This document shows positions 8,562 to 17,829 of a stretch of DNA of 64,000 nt, piece after piece. Origin of the DNA: Streptomyces hokutonensis (GTDB taxonomy: Bacteria > Actinomycetota > Actinomycetes > Streptomycetales > Streptomycetaceae); assembly GCF_000376565.1 (NCBI RefSeq), contig NZ_BARG01000053.1:124001-188000 (forward strand). Reading direction: 5' to 3'. The position numbers were made by a program, and so were the translations under genes. Every line of letters begins with the position of its first letter. Position 1 is the stretch's first letter. The notes beneath the pieces were generated by a model. It saw nothing but the letters and a program-made list of their open reading frames with translations. It made no database searches and was not told the origin of the DNA.

Positions 8562-8990
8562 GAACGCCCCCTTTTGCAGATCACGGGCGGACTCCCGTTA
8601 CCAGCTCGGGCACCGGCAGCGCTCGCGTCGTACGGCGGACAGTCGTACGGCGGACAGACGACGATCACGCTGACCGGGAGCGCAGACATCCACGCCCGGG
8701 CGCGGGACTTCGGCCGGATTGTCCGCTCGCCGAGATCGGCCGTCGGCTGTTCGATTGCGGGATCACCCCATGGCTTCTTCTGGACTCACCTCGGCCATAC
8801 CCCCGCAAGGCCCCGGGAATCGTCTTCGCTCAGGGGTGCCGGCCAGCGGCCAGCTCCTGGCGGATCGGCAACGGACTCCGTCGGCCCTGCGTCACTCACT
8901 CAAGTCCAGCTGCTCGAATGGTGCGTCGGCCACCAGCGCGGACGGAACTGTGAATCGTCCATCTGGCGAGCCTTGTCACGCGCGCTTCGT
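8562..8990. other. intergenic region with a 15-bp tandem repeat
   Basis: About 430 bp between two minus-strand genes. It contains two exact adjacent copies of TCGTACGGCGGACAG at 8628-8657. No gene, promoter pair or terminator hairpin was recognised. Confidence 0.5.
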
Positions 8991-9527
8991 TCATCGGTGC
9001 CTGCGGAGTCCGTCGAGGATGAGCGCGAGCATGTGGGGTGCCCGGTCCTCGGGTGTGGACGCGGCGCGCCACAAGGCGCCGGTGAGTTGGAGGAAGTCGC
9101 CCGGGTCGGCGTCCGGGCGGATGGTCCCGTCCTTCTTGCCGGCGTCGAGTAGTTGGGTGATCGCGGCGATGACCGGGCCGTAGCTCTGCTCGCTGATCGC
9201 CTGGTGTGCGCCTGGGCCCAGGGCGTCGCCGAGGCCGTGTTTTCTGCGCATGCCCTCGACGAGGTCGATCGTCCAGTGGCGGAGCGCTTCCAGGGGAGTC
9301 ATGCGGGCCAGCAGGTCGGGCACGGTGTCGACGATGCGTGCCACCTCGTCCTGGTACACGGCCAGGACCAGCGACTCGCGGGTCGGGAAGTTGCGGTACA
9401 GGGTGCCCGCGCCGACTCCCGCGCGCTGGGAGATCTGGTTCATCGACGTACTGCCGTCCTCCGCGAGCGCTTCGCGTGCGACGGCGAGGATGCGTGCCCT
9501 GTTCTCACGGGCGTCCGAACGGACCAC
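8991..9527 (-). CDS. TetR-family transcriptional repressor
   Basis: A 178-residue protein from an ATG/GTG start at 9527. The N-terminal HTH (residues 10-55: ARILAVAREALAEDG ... MNQISQRAGVGAGTLYRNFPTRESL) is a clear TetR_N domain. The C-terminal ligand-binding part is helical. It is divergent from an aldo/keto reductase gene, with two inverted repeats in the short gap, so it very likely represses that operon and itself. The ligand is probably a reactive carbonyl or similar small molecule, inferred from the targets. Confidence 0.92.
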   Translation of the reverse strand: MVRSDARENRARILAVAREALAEDGSTSMNQISQRAGVGAGTLYRNFPTRESLVLAVYQDEVARIVDTVPDLLARMTPLEALRHWTIDLVEGMRRKHGLGDALGPGAHQAISEQSYGPVIAAITQLLDAGKKDGTIRPDADPGDFLQLTGALWRAASTPEDRAPHMLALILDGLRRHR

Positions 9528-9544
9528 GAGACCTCACCTTGATA

Positions 9545-9586
9545 AGTGGAGAGTTCTCCACTACGTTATGTGGAGACCTCTCCGCA
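9545..9586. promoter_or_regulatory. two TetR operator dyads, 24 bp apart
   Basis: Two related inverted repeats lie in the divergent promoter region. Site 1 at 9545-9562 is AGTGGAGA-gt-TCTCCACT. Site 2 at 9569-9586 is TGTGGAGA-cc-TCTCCGCA. The start-to-start spacing of 24 bp is about two helical turns and suits two dimers on one DNA face. An AAGGAG ribosome site for the plus-strand gene follows at 9592. Confidence 0.75.
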
Positions 9587-9602
9587 TACTTTAAGGAGCG
9601 TC

Positions 9603-10652
9603 ATGCATTACATCAAGCTCGGCACGACCGGCCTCGACGTGTCCCCGATCGCGATCGGCGCGATGACCTACGGCGAGCCCGACCGCGGGCACCCCGTCTG
9701 GTCGAAGGGCGAACAGGACGCACGACCGCTCATCCAGCACGCGCTGGAGGCGGGGATCAACTTCTTCGACACCGCGAACATGTACTCCAACGGCTCCAGC
9801 GAGGAGATCCTCGGCCGGGCGCTCAAGGACTTCGCCGACCGTGACGCCGTGGTGATCGCCACCAAACTGCGCCATCCCATGCGGCTGGGACCCAACGGAC
9901 GGGGACTGTCACGCAAGGCGGTCATGACCGAGGTCGACCACTCGCTGCGCCGCCTCGGCACCGACTACATCGACCTCTACCAGATCCACCGCAACGACCA
10001 CTCCACCCCCTGGGAGGAGACCCTGGAGGCGCTCAGCGACCTCGTGCGGGCCGGCAAGGTCCGCTACCTCGGCGCCTCGTCCATGCACGCGTGGGAGTTC
10101 GCCAAGGCGCTGCGCCTACAGAAGGAGAACGGCTGGGCGCGGTTCGTGTCCATGCAGGACCACTACAACCTCCTCGCCCGTGAGGAGGAGCGCGAGATGA
10201 TCCCGCTGTGCCTGGACGAGGGCGTGGGCACGATCATCTGGTCGCCGCTGGCCCGAGGCCGCCTCACCCGCGCGTGGAACGACGCCCGCTCGACGGTGCG
10301 CTCCGAGACGGACGGCGCGTACGCGGACACGCTCTACTCGCCCGCCGAGGAGGAGTCCAACCGCGCGATCATCGACGCGGTCGGACAGGTCGCGGACGCC
10401 CACGGCGTCAGCCGCGCACAGATCGCGCTCGCCTGGCTGCGAAGCCGGCCGGTCGTCACCGCGCCGCTGGTCGGCGCCGGTTCGACCCGGCAGATCGACG
10501 AGGCGGTGGCGTCCCTCGACGTCGAGCTCACCGACGACGAAGTGCGCGCGCTGGAGGCCCCGTACACCCCCAGGTACGACTGGCAGGGCGTCTCGGACGA
10601 AGCCGAGATGGAAGCCATCCGCAAGCGCGTCCCCGGCCTGGCCCTTGCGTGA
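9603..10652 (+). CDS. aldo/keto reductase
   Basis: A 349-residue protein starting at 9603 (MHYIKLGTTG), with AAGGAG just upstream. AKR family features: GTTGLDVSPIAIG strand, the catalytic Asp and Tyr in FDTANMYSNG, Lys in VIATKL, and His in YQIHRND. The C-terminal NADPH site reads PLVGAGSTRQIDEAV. It reduces aldehydes or ketones with NADPH in the cytoplasm. It is the first gene of an operon with the SDR at 10725 and is controlled by the divergent TetR. Confidence 0.92.
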   Translation: MHYIKLGTTGLDVSPIAIGAMTYGEPDRGHPVWSKGEQDARPLIQHALEAGINFFDTANMYSNGSSEEILGRALKDFADRDAVVIATKLRHPMRLGPNGRGLSRKAVMTEVDHSLRRLGTDYIDLYQIHRNDHSTPWEETLEALSDLVRAGKVRYLGASSMHAWEFAKALRLQKENGWARFVSMQDHYNLLAREEEREMIPLCLDEGVGTIIWSPLARGRLTRAWNDARSTVRSETDGAYADTLYSPAEEESNRAIIDAVGQVADAHGVSRAQIALAWLRSRPVVTAPLVGAGSTRQIDEAVASLDVELTDDEVRALEAPYTPRYDWQGVSDEAEMEAIRKRVPGLALA

Positions 10653-10724
10653 AACCCGTCCTTCGCGACCCCTCACACCTAACGGCACCCATCGCCGCAC
10701 GAGTCCAGAACTGAGGAGAGACAG

Positions 10725-11759
10725 ATGACACGCGTACTGGTCACCGGGGGAACAGGATTCATCGGGAGCTGGTGCATCCAGGCCCTGCTCGACGCCGGGT
10801 ACACCGTCCGCACCACGGTCCGTGACCTGCGGCGCGAACCGGCACTGCGGTCCTGGCTGCACACGGCCACGCCGTTCGACGACGACCGTCTCACGGTCGT
10901 ACGCGCCGACCTCGAACAGCCCGACGGCTGGGACGCCGCCGTCGCCGACTGCGACTTCGTCCTCCACGTCGCCTCGCCGACCCTGCGTCATACGCCCGCG
11001 AACGACGACGACATGGTGGTCCCGGCGCGCGAGGGTGTTCTGCGGGTGCTGCGCGCGGCCCGCGACGCCCGCGTGCGCCGGGTCGTCCTGACGAGCGCCT
11101 TCGGTGCCATCGGGATCGGGCACCCTCCGCGCTCGACCCCGTTCACCGAGGAGGACTGGACCGACGTCGACAGCGACATTCCGCCCTACCAGCGCTCCAA
11201 GACCCTTGCCGAACGCGCCGCCTGGCAGTTCGTCCAGGACGAAGGCGGCGGTCTGGAACTGGCGGCGGTTCATCCCGTGGGAGTCCTCGGCCCGCTGCTC
11301 GGCCCTGACGACCCGCCGTCCCTGCGGCTGGTCCGCAGAATGCTCGAAGGGCAGGTTCCCGCGTGCCCTCCCTTCGGGATGGGCTTCGTCGACGTGCGCG
11401 ACGTCGCGGACCTGCACCTGCGCGCGATGACCGATCCGGCAGCCGCCGGCGAACGCTTCCTGGCAGTCGCCGGGCACAGCCTGCGTGTCGTCGACATCGC
11501 GCGCATCCTGCACGACCGCCTGGGCGACCGGGCCGCGAAGGCCCCGACCCGTGAACTGCCCGTGTGGCTCGCACGCGCCTTGGGCATCGTGAACCCGGAA
11601 CTGCGACTGCTCCGGCACCAGCTCGGCCGGGACCTCGACGCCACGAGCACCAAGGCGGAGAAGGTCCTCGGCTGGCGGGCGCGTCCCATCGAGGACACCA
11701 TCGAGGAGACCGCCGAGAGCCTCCTCGCCCACGGCATCGGGACGAAGACCGGCTCGTAG
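10725..11759 (+). CDS. NAD(P)-dependent epimerase/dehydratase-type SDR (dihydroflavonol-reductase-like)
   Basis: A 344-residue protein with a strong GGAGAG site. The N-terminal nucleotide motif is GGTGFIGSW (residues 8-16), VLHVASP follows the fourth strand, and the catalytic pair is YQRSK near 157. This is the extended SDR layout of the DFR/cinnamoyl-CoA reductase subgroup. It lies 72 bp downstream of the aldo/keto reductase, so the two probably form a carbonyl-reduction operon under TetR control. Confidence 0.88.
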   Translation: MTRVLVTGGTGFIGSWCIQALLDAGYTVRTTVRDLRREPALRSWLHTATPFDDDRLTVVRADLEQPDGWDAAVADCDFVLHVASPTLRHTPANDDDMVVPAREGVLRVLRAARDARVRRVVLTSAFGAIGIGHPPRSTPFTEEDWTDVDSDIPPYQRSKTLAERAAWQFVQDEGGGLELAAVHPVGVLGPLLGPDDPPSLRLVRRMLEGQVPACPPFGMGFVDVRDVADLHLRAMTDPAAAGERFLAVAGHSLRVVDIARILHDRLGDRAAKAPTRELPVWLARALGIVNPELRLLRHQLGRDLDATSTKAEKVLGWRARPIEDTIEETAESLLAHGIGTKTGS

Positions 11760-11884
11760 CAGACCGACGCGGCAGCCCTCCGCCGGTCGGCAGGGCTGTC
11801 CACCGTCGATGCGTGAGTCCCGGACGATCACCCGAAGTCGGAAGGCAAGTTCGCCCCGTCACCACCTGCGGACTCCGCCAGAGA

Positions 11885-13015
11885 TCAGGCCGCGACGAGC
11901 TCCTGCTCGCGCTCGCGGTCCGGCGTCTTGGCCTCCACCACGGGCTTCTTGTTCGGCAGCGAGAGCCGGAAGACCTTGTGCCACGCGGAGAACACCTGCT
12001 TGGGCAGCGGCCCGGTGACGTACTCCAGCTCGTACTTCTCGAACAGCGCGCGCACCTTCACCGCGACCTCGGCGTACCGGTTGCTCGGCAGGTCCGGGAA
12101 GAGGTGGTGCTCGATCTGGTGGGAGAGGTTGCCGGTCATGAAGTGCATGGCCTTGCTGCCGCTGATGTTCGCCGAGCCCATCATCTGGCGCAGGTACCAC
12201 TGGCCGCGCGTCTCGCCCTGGATCGACCGGCGCTCGAAGACCTGCACGCCCTCGGGGAAGTGCCCGCACATGATCACCGAGTGGGTCCAGAGGTTGCGGA
12301 CCAGGTTCGCGGTGAACGTGGCGCCGAGCGTGGTGAGGAACGACGGGCCCGACAGCAGCGGATGGATCACGTAGTCCTTGAGCACCTGCTTGCGGATCTT
12401 GCGGCCCACGGCCCTGGCCCGCTCGCGGAACTCCGGGTTCTTGCGGCGGCGCTTCTGCAGGTTCTTGCCGAGCTCCAGGTCGTACGCGGCGATGCCGTAC
12501 TCGAAGAAGCAGGCGTTGAGGAAGTTCCACAGCGGCTGGCCGAGGTGGAAGGGGTGCCACTTCTGGTCCTCGTCGACGCGCATGATGCCGTAGCCGAGGT
12601 CGTTGTCCTTGCCGATCACGTTGGTGTACGTGTGGTGGAGCTCGTTGTGCGAGTGCTTCCACTGCTCGGACGGCGAGACGTGATCCCACTCCCAGGTGGT
12701 GGAGTGGATCTTCGGGTCGCGCATCCAGTCCCACTGGCCGTGCAGGATGTTGTGGCCGATCTCCATGTTGTCCATGATCTTCGCCACGGACAGACCGGCG
12801 GTGCCGAGCAGCCACGCGGGAGGGAAGAACGAGAACAACAGCACGCCCCGGCTGGCCAGTTCGAGCTTGCGCTGCGCCGAGATGACCTTGCGGATGTACG
12901 CGGCGTCCTTCTCACCGCGGTCGGCGATCACCTCGTCGCGGATCGCGTCCAGCTCGCGGCCGAGCTCCTCGATCTGCTCCGCGGTCAGGTGGGCGGTGGG
13001 GTCGATGGCGGTCAA
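11885..13015 (-). CDS. membrane fatty-acid desaturase (acyl-lipid type)
   Basis: The start is put at a TTG at 13015 (TAIDPTAHLT) after TAGGAG, giving 376 residues. Three His boxes are visible: HNILHG (with EIGHN), HSHNELHH and HQIEHHLFP. Hydrophobic helices flank them. Such enzymes insert a double bond in fatty acyl chains using O2 and electrons from a ferredoxin. The gene follows the ferredoxin reductase by only 7 bp, so electron supply and desaturase are co-expressed, probably for membrane fluidity. Confidence 0.9.
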   Translation of the reverse strand: MTAIDPTAHLTAEQIEELGRELDAIRDEVIADRGEKDAAYIRKVISAQRKLELASRGVLLFSFFPPAWLLGTAGLSVAKIMDNMEIGHNILHGQWDWMRDPKIHSTTWEWDHVSPSEQWKHSHNELHHTYTNVIGKDNDLGYGIMRVDEDQKWHPFHLGQPLWNFLNACFFEYGIAAYDLELGKNLQKRRRKNPEFRERARAVGRKIRKQVLKDYVIHPLLSGPSFLTTLGATFTANLVRNLWTHSVIMCGHFPEGVQVFERRSIQGETRGQWYLRQMMGSANISGSKAMHFMTGNLSHQIEHHLFPDLPSNRYAEVAVKVRALFEKYELEYVTGPLPKQVFSAWHKVFRLSLPNKKPVVEAKTPDREREQELVAA

Positions 13016-13022
13016 GGTGCTC

Positions 13023-14078
13023 CTACCGTTCGATGTCGCAGGGGCCCGCCGCGGCGGACACACAGGTCTGGATGAGGACGCCGGGCTCGGCCTCGGTGAT
13101 CTCGCCGGTGCGCAGGTCGCGGACGGCGCCCGCCTTGAGCGGTGAGACGCAGCCGAAGCAGATGCCCATGCGGCACCCGGAGGGCATGAGCACGCCGGCT
13201 TCCTCGCCGACGTCCAGCAACGGCGTGGCGCCGTCCGCGTCGACGGTCCTGCCGGTGGCGCTGAAGGTGACCTCGCCGCCGTCGCCGGTGACGACGATGC
13301 CGGGGCGGAAGCGTTCGGTGTGCAGACGTTCCTGTACGCCGTGCTCGGTCCAGTGCTCCTCGGCGGCGTCGAGCAGGCCCGCGGGCCCGCAGGCCCAGGT
13401 CTCGCGCTCGGCCCAGTCGGGCACGAGTTCGCCGAGACGGGCGATGTCGAGCACGCCGTCCGTGTCGGTGTGCACCTCGGTGAGCCGCAGCTTCATGTCC
13501 CCGACGAGGCCGTGCAGTTCGTCGCGGAAGATCACGTCGTGCGGCCGCGGTGCGGAGTGGACCATGACGACGTCGTCGAACTCGGTATCGCGCAGCATGC
13601 CCATCACGGGCGTGATGCCGCTGCCGGCCGTCAGATAGAGCACTTTGGCGGGCTTGGCCCGCGGCAGTACGAAGTCACCGGTCGCCTGGTCGAGGTGGAT
13701 CAGCGTGCCCGGTTTCGCCCTGCGGACCAGGTGGTTGCTGACCTTGCCGTCCGGGATCGCCTTCACGGTGATCGTGAAGCGGCCGTCCTGACGGTCGGTC
13801 GGCGAGGTGAGGGAGTAGGCACGCCACAGGCGCACCCCGTCGACGTCGACCCCGATCCGCACGTACTGACCGGCCGTATGGCCGCGCCAGCCCCGTCCCG
13901 GTCTGATCACGACGGTCGCGGCGTCATCCGTCTCGGGATGCACGGCCTCGATGCGCCCCCGCAGGTCGGCGCCCGCACGCAGCGGGCTGACCAGGTCGAG
14001 GTAGTCCGACGGCAGCAGCGGCGTCGTGACCATCTCCAGCAGTTTCCACGCCCTGCTGCGAAGGGCTGTACTCGTCAT
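13023..14078 (-). CDS. flavodoxin/ferredoxin-NADP reductase with C-terminal 2Fe-2S domain
   Basis: A 351-residue protein starting at 14078 (MTSTALRSRA). An FAD-binding domain (about 40-145; RAYSLTSP, GKVSNHLV) is followed by an NAD(P) domain (TAGSGITPVMGML, then WACGPAGLLDAAE) and a plant-type ferredoxin domain with the cluster Cys pattern SGCRMGICFGC ... QTC. It passes electrons from NAD(P)H to the adjacent desaturase. It is divergent from the PucR-type regulator at 14166. Confidence 0.93.
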   Translation of the reverse strand: MTSTALRSRAWKLLEMVTTPLLPSDYLDLVSPLRAGADLRGRIEAVHPETDDAATVVIRPGRGWRGHTAGQYVRIGVDVDGVRLWRAYSLTSPTDRQDGRFTITVKAIPDGKVSNHLVRRAKPGTLIHLDQATGDFVLPRAKPAKVLYLTAGSGITPVMGMLRDTEFDDVVMVHSAPRPHDVIFRDELHGLVGDMKLRLTEVHTDTDGVLDIARLGELVPDWAERETWACGPAGLLDAAEEHWTEHGVQERLHTERFRPGIVVTGDGGEVTFSATGRTVDADGATPLLDVGEEAGVLMPSGCRMGICFGCVSPLKAGAVRDLRTGEITEAEPGVLIQTCVSAAAGPCDIER

Positions 14079-14165
14079 GACTCCAGCCTGCTGCGCCCGA
14101 AGGCGTAAAGTCCTGTCCGTAGGGCGTGAATCTGATCCGCTGAATTGTTCGCAGGGAACAAAAAC

Positions 14166-15305
14166 GTGAGCCATGCAATCCAGAGGGCCGGCGAACTGGC
14201 CCTGGACGAGACGACGGTCACAGTACTCCGGGCCGCGCTGACGAGCACCGCCGACGAGGTCGTCCAGGCGATCATCGACGAGGTCCCTCCCTACGCCAAC
14301 GCCCTTGCGGGCCCCATGGGCGGCACCATCCGCCGGGCCGTCCGCACCGCCCTGGGGCACTACCTGGACCTCGCGAGCGGCAACGCCACGGGCGTCGACG
14401 GCGGTGACGCGGCCTACGACCTGGGCCGTGGCGAGGTCCGCGACGGCCGTTCGATGGACGCCCTGCTCAGCGCCTACCGCGTCGGCGCCCGCGTGGCCTG
14501 GCGATGCCTGGCGGCGGGCGCCGTCCCCGCGGGCCTGCCCGCCGCCGAGGTCGCCAAGTTCGCCGAGCTGACCTTCGCCTACATCGACGAGCTCTCCGCC
14601 GCGAGCGCCGCGGGCCACGCCGACGAACTGGCCGCCCGGGGCCGGGCCCACGAGCGCCACCTGGAACACCTGGCCCGCGACCTCGTCGCCGGCGCGAGCC
14701 CGGACGTACTGCTGGTCTCCGCTCAGCGGGCCGGGTGGCAGCCTCCGGTTTCGCTGACCGCCGTCCTGCTGCCCGCCGCCCAGGCCCGGCCCGCCTACCG
14801 CACGCTCGACCCGAGCACCCTCGTCCTCGACGATCTGCCGGACGCCACGGGGGTGTTGCTCGTCCCCGACGCCGACCGACCCCATCTCCTGCGGCAACTG
14901 ACCGACCGCACCGCCGTGGCCGGCCCGGCCCGGCCATGGACGCGGGCGTCCGCCTCGTACGCACGAGCCGTACGCGCCCGCTCCCTCTCCTCCGACATCC
15001 GCGACACCGAGGACCACCTGCCCGAACTGGTGCTGAGCGCCGACGCGGACGCGTACGCGGACCTGCGGGCCCGAGCCCTCGCACCGCTGCGGACCTTGCC
15101 CGCCGCGACCGCACGGAGGCTTGAGGAGACGTTGCGGGCGTGGCTGCTGCACCAGGGCAGACGGGACGAGGTGGCGGCGGAGTTGTTCGTCCATCCCCAG
15201 ACGGTCCGGTACCGGATGTCGCAACTGCGGGAGCTGTTCCCGGATCTCGCATCGCCACAGCGGGTCCTTGAACTGACGCTGGCTGTCGGTCTGCGGGTCA
15301 ACTGA
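14166..15305 (+). CDS. PucR/CdaR-type transcriptional regulator
   Basis: A GTG at 14166 (SHAIQRAGEL) with GGGA 9 nt upstream gives 379 residues; a TTG at 14145 is an alternative. The C-terminal ~60 residues carry a PucR HTH: TLRAWLLHQGRRDEVAAELF, VHPQTVRYRMSQLREL. The N-terminal part is a helical RsbT co-antagonist-like domain. It is divergent from the ferredoxin reductase-desaturase operon with an 87-bp gap, so it is the probable regulator of that operon. Confidence 0.85.
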   Translation: MSHAIQRAGELALDETTVTVLRAALTSTADEVVQAIIDEVPPYANALAGPMGGTIRRAVRTALGHYLDLASGNATGVDGGDAAYDLGRGEVRDGRSMDALLSAYRVGARVAWRCLAAGAVPAGLPAAEVAKFAELTFAYIDELSAASAAGHADELAARGRAHERHLEHLARDLVAGASPDVLLVSAQRAGWQPPVSLTAVLLPAAQARPAYRTLDPSTLVLDDLPDATGVLLVPDADRPHLLRQLTDRTAVAGPARPWTRASASYARAVRARSLSSDIRDTEDHLPELVLSADADAYADLRARALAPLRTLPAATARRLEETLRAWLLHQGRRDEVAAELFVHPQTVRYRMSQLRELFPDLASPQRVLELTLAVGLRVN

Positions 15306-15384
15306 GAAGCGGACCGGGCAGGCCCGTCGCAACGTGCAAGGGATGATGAGGACGGAATGACGGAACGTGAGGTCAGGAGCTTTC

Positions 15385-15723
15385 ATGGCGAAGAGGGTTC
15401 ACCGACCCCGTGAGGACGCGGAGTTCGATTTCATCCTCAAGATGAGCGCAGTTCCCGTCCTCGCGTACTTCACCGGGACCTGGCCCAAGGCGATCGAGCC
15501 CTGCCGGGTGATGGACCTCGTCGTGGATGGCATCGCCGACGACTACACGGGCCGCCTGACGGCCGTCCGCGCCGACATCACACGTTGCCCAGCTGCGACC
15601 GAGCGATACGGGATCACCGGAGCCCCGTCCTACGTCCTGCTGAAGGAGAGAGAGGCGGTGGCGCAGGGTACGGGGCCCATGACCGTCGCCGAAGTACGGA
15701 AGTTCCTGGACGACCACCTTTGA
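15385..15723 (+). CDS. thioredoxin-fold protein without CxxC motif
   Basis: A 112-residue protein starting at 15385 after AGGAG. It has the thioredoxin order: beta strand VLAYF, a Trp turn, helix, VRADI strand, and the cis-Pro motif GAPSY (Pro81). The active-site region reads TGTWPKAIEPC instead of WCGPC, so only one Cys (Cys40) remains and it is displaced. Cys68 is elsewhere. Dithiol exchange is therefore unlikely; a structural or binding role is possible. Confidence 0.72.
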   Translation: MAKRVHRPREDAEFDFILKMSAVPVLAYFTGTWPKAIEPCRVMDLVVDGIADDYTGRLTAVRADITRCPAATERYGITGAPSYVLLKEREAVAQGTGPMTVAEVRKFLDDHL

Positions 15724-15827
15724 GTGCCCGGGGTCGGCGGGACCCGGCCTGTAGTCTTGATCCACTCTGCGATGCATGTCGTCGAGGCTCGGTCGATCAC
15801 CGACGGGGCCATGACCGGGAAGCGACA

Positions 15828-17237
15828 TTGAACGAGACCGGAACGACGCGCGGGACGCAGCGCCACGGACCCGACACGGGTCTCGGCTCGGCGCGAGCCC
15901 TGGCCCGCCTCGCCCTGCTGTGCATCGCGGGAGCGGTGGCGGCAGTGGTGGCCGGCACCGACCATTGGATCATCCTGCTGCTGGGTCTGGCGGGCCTCGG
16001 ACTGGCCGGCGCGGGCCTTTGGTGGGCGTTGGCGCACCGCGGATTCGCCCGGCTCCTCGGCGCCCTGCTGGCGATCACCGCACCCGTCGGCGTCCTGGTG
16101 CTGTACGCCGTGTCGGGCCTGTGGGTGGTCGCGGTGGTCGCCCTCGCGGCGTGGACGGCCGCGCTCGGCTGCGCGCGCAGTGCCCTGCGCCGGCTGCGCA
16201 AGCCGCACGGCATGCACACCCGCACGGTCCGCCCGCCCCGCCGGGCCGTGTTGATCATGAATCCGAAGTCGGGTGGCGGGAAGGTCGGGCGGTACGGACT
16301 AGTGGAGCGGGCCGAGGCACTGGGCGCGCGGGTGATCCTGCTCGACCTCGACACGGATCCGGATCCGGTGGAACTGGCCCGGCAGGCTGTCGCCGGGGGA
16401 GCGGACCTGCTCGGTGTGGCCGGCGGCGACGGCACCCAGGCCCTGGTGGCGGGAGTGGCCGCCGAACACGGTCTGCCGTTCATGGTCGTGACGGCCGGCA
16501 CCCGCAACCACTTCGCCATGGACCTCGGTCTCGACCGGGACGACCCGGTGAGCAGCCTGGAGGCGCTCTCGGACGGTGTCGAACTCCGCGTCGACCTCGG
16601 AGACATCTCCGGCCGGCCGTTCGTCAACACCGCCTCGTTCGGCACGTACGCCCACATCGTGCAGAACCCCGACTACCGCGACGCCAAAGCGGTCACCGCG
16701 CTCGACCAGTTGCCGGACCTGCTGGCAGGTGAGGCGGCTGCCGAACTCAGCGCCCGGACCGACGAGGAGCGGCTGGAGGCCCCACAGGCGGTGCTGGTCA
16801 GCAACAACCCCTACGCGCGGGCCGACCCCCTGACCGGCGGCCGCAGGGAACGGCTCGACACGGGCGAGCTCGGCGTGATCGCGGTCCGGGTCGGGGGCGC
16901 CGTACAGGCCGCCGAACTGGCGCTGCTGGGGGAGCGGGCCAGCGGCATCACGGTCCTGACGTCCCGCAGCGTCGTCGTGGAGTCCGACGAGGAGACCATC
17001 CCGGTGGCCGTGGACGGCGAGGCACTCGTCCTGCCTCCGCCCGTCGTGTGCTCGATACGGCCCGGCGTGCTGCGCGTCCGCGTGCCACGGGAACGCCCCG
17101 GGGCACCGTACGTCGCACCGACCGTCGACTGGTACCGCGTCGTGCGCCTCGCCTTCGACCTGTCGCCGCACGCACGCGAGAGCCACGACCGAGCGACCTC
17201 CTCCCGCGACAACAACCAGGAGCAGAGCGATGATTGA
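15828..17237 (+). CDS. membrane diacylglycerol-kinase-family lipid kinase
   Basis: A TTG start at 15828 with GGGAAG upstream gives 469 residues. Four hydrophobic helices lie at about 25-115. A DAGK catalytic domain follows: NPKSGGGK at 145-152, GGDGT at 199-203, TAGTRNHFAMDLGL near 225. Members phosphorylate diacylglycerol or related lipids. The stop overlaps the start of the PAP2 phosphatase by 8 bp, so a lipid kinase and a lipid phosphatase are made together, probably in lipid turnover. Confidence 0.88.
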   Translation: MNETGTTRGTQRHGPDTGLGSARALARLALLCIAGAVAAVVAGTDHWIILLLGLAGLGLAGAGLWWALAHRGFARLLGALLAITAPVGVLVLYAVSGLWVVAVVALAAWTAALGCARSALRRLRKPHGMHTRTVRPPRRAVLIMNPKSGGGKVGRYGLVERAEALGARVILLDLDTDPDPVELARQAVAGGADLLGVAGGDGTQALVAGVAAEHGLPFMVVTAGTRNHFAMDLGLDRDDPVSSLEALSDGVELRVDLGDISGRPFVNTASFGTYAHIVQNPDYRDAKAVTALDQLPDLLAGEAAAELSARTDEERLEAPQAVLVSNNPYARADPLTGGRRERLDTGELGVIAVRVGGAVQAAELALLGERASGITVLTSRSVVVESDEETIPVAVDGEALVLPPPVVCSIRPGVLRVRVPRERPGAPYVAPTVDWYRVVRLAFDLSPHARESHDRATSSRDNNQEQSDD

Positions 17238-17817
17238 CCGTCGGACTCGGCAACAACGAGTACCGCAGGGCCTGTTGCGCGACCTCGCCAGCCTCGACCA
17301 GGCGCTCTACGAAGCCGTGACGGTCACCAGCACGCCGGCACTGGACTCGGCGCTGCGCCGACTGTCCGCGGCGGCCGACCACTCCAAGATCTCTCTCCTG
17401 ATCGCCGCCACCCTTGCCCTGCGCCCAGGCCGCTCCCGCCGCGCCGCGGTGCTCGGCGTAGCGGCGATCGGCGTCGCCTCCACCACGGCCAACCTGCTCG
17501 GCAAGCGTCTTGTACGGCGGCCACGCCCGCACCGTGCCGAGGACTCGCCGTTCCCCGGCCGGCACGTCCCCATGCCGGCGTCCGCCTCGTTCCCCTCCGG
17601 CCACACCGCCTCGGCCGTCGCCTTCGCGGCGGCGGTCGGGCCCGCGTTCCCGGTGGTGACGGTCCCTCTCGGACTGCTGGCCTGTGCGGTGGGCTACTCG
17701 CGCGTCCATACCGGGGTGCACTACCCGGGCGACGTCGTCGCCGGCGCCGTACTCGGAACGGGCGCGGCCGCCGCTGTCCTGGCAGCTGCTGCGCACTGGG
17801 ACGGTTCGGGCGGCTGA
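17230..17817 (+). CDS. PAP2-family phosphatase, membrane
   Basis: A 195-residue integral membrane protein. The three phosphatase motifs are complete: KRLVRRPRP (92-100), PSGH (122-125) and SRVHTGVHYPGD (157-168). It most likely dephosphorylates a lipid phosphate such as phosphatidic acid or undecaprenyl diphosphate. It overlaps the lipid kinase gene by 8 bp. Confidence 0.9.
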   Translation: MIDRRTRQQRVPQGLLRDLASLDQALYEAVTVTSTPALDSALRRLSAAADHSKISLLIAATLALRPGRSRRAAVLGVAAIGVASTTANLLGKRLVRRPRPHRAEDSPFPGRHVPMPASASFPSGHTASAVAFAAAVGPAFPVVTVPLGLLACAVGYSRVHTGVHYPGDVVAGAVLGTGAAAAVLAAAAHWDGSGG

Positions 17818-17829
17818 TGTGTGCTGTCG

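Noticed and set aside
10116..11831. 571-codon minus-strand frame over the aldo/keto reductase and SDR
   Set aside because: Shadow of two well-recognised plus-strand enzymes.
14079..15386. N-terminal extension of the ferredoxin reductase frame to 15386
   Set aside because: The extra ~430 residues are the shadow of the divergent PucR-type gene; reductase sequence begins at 14078.
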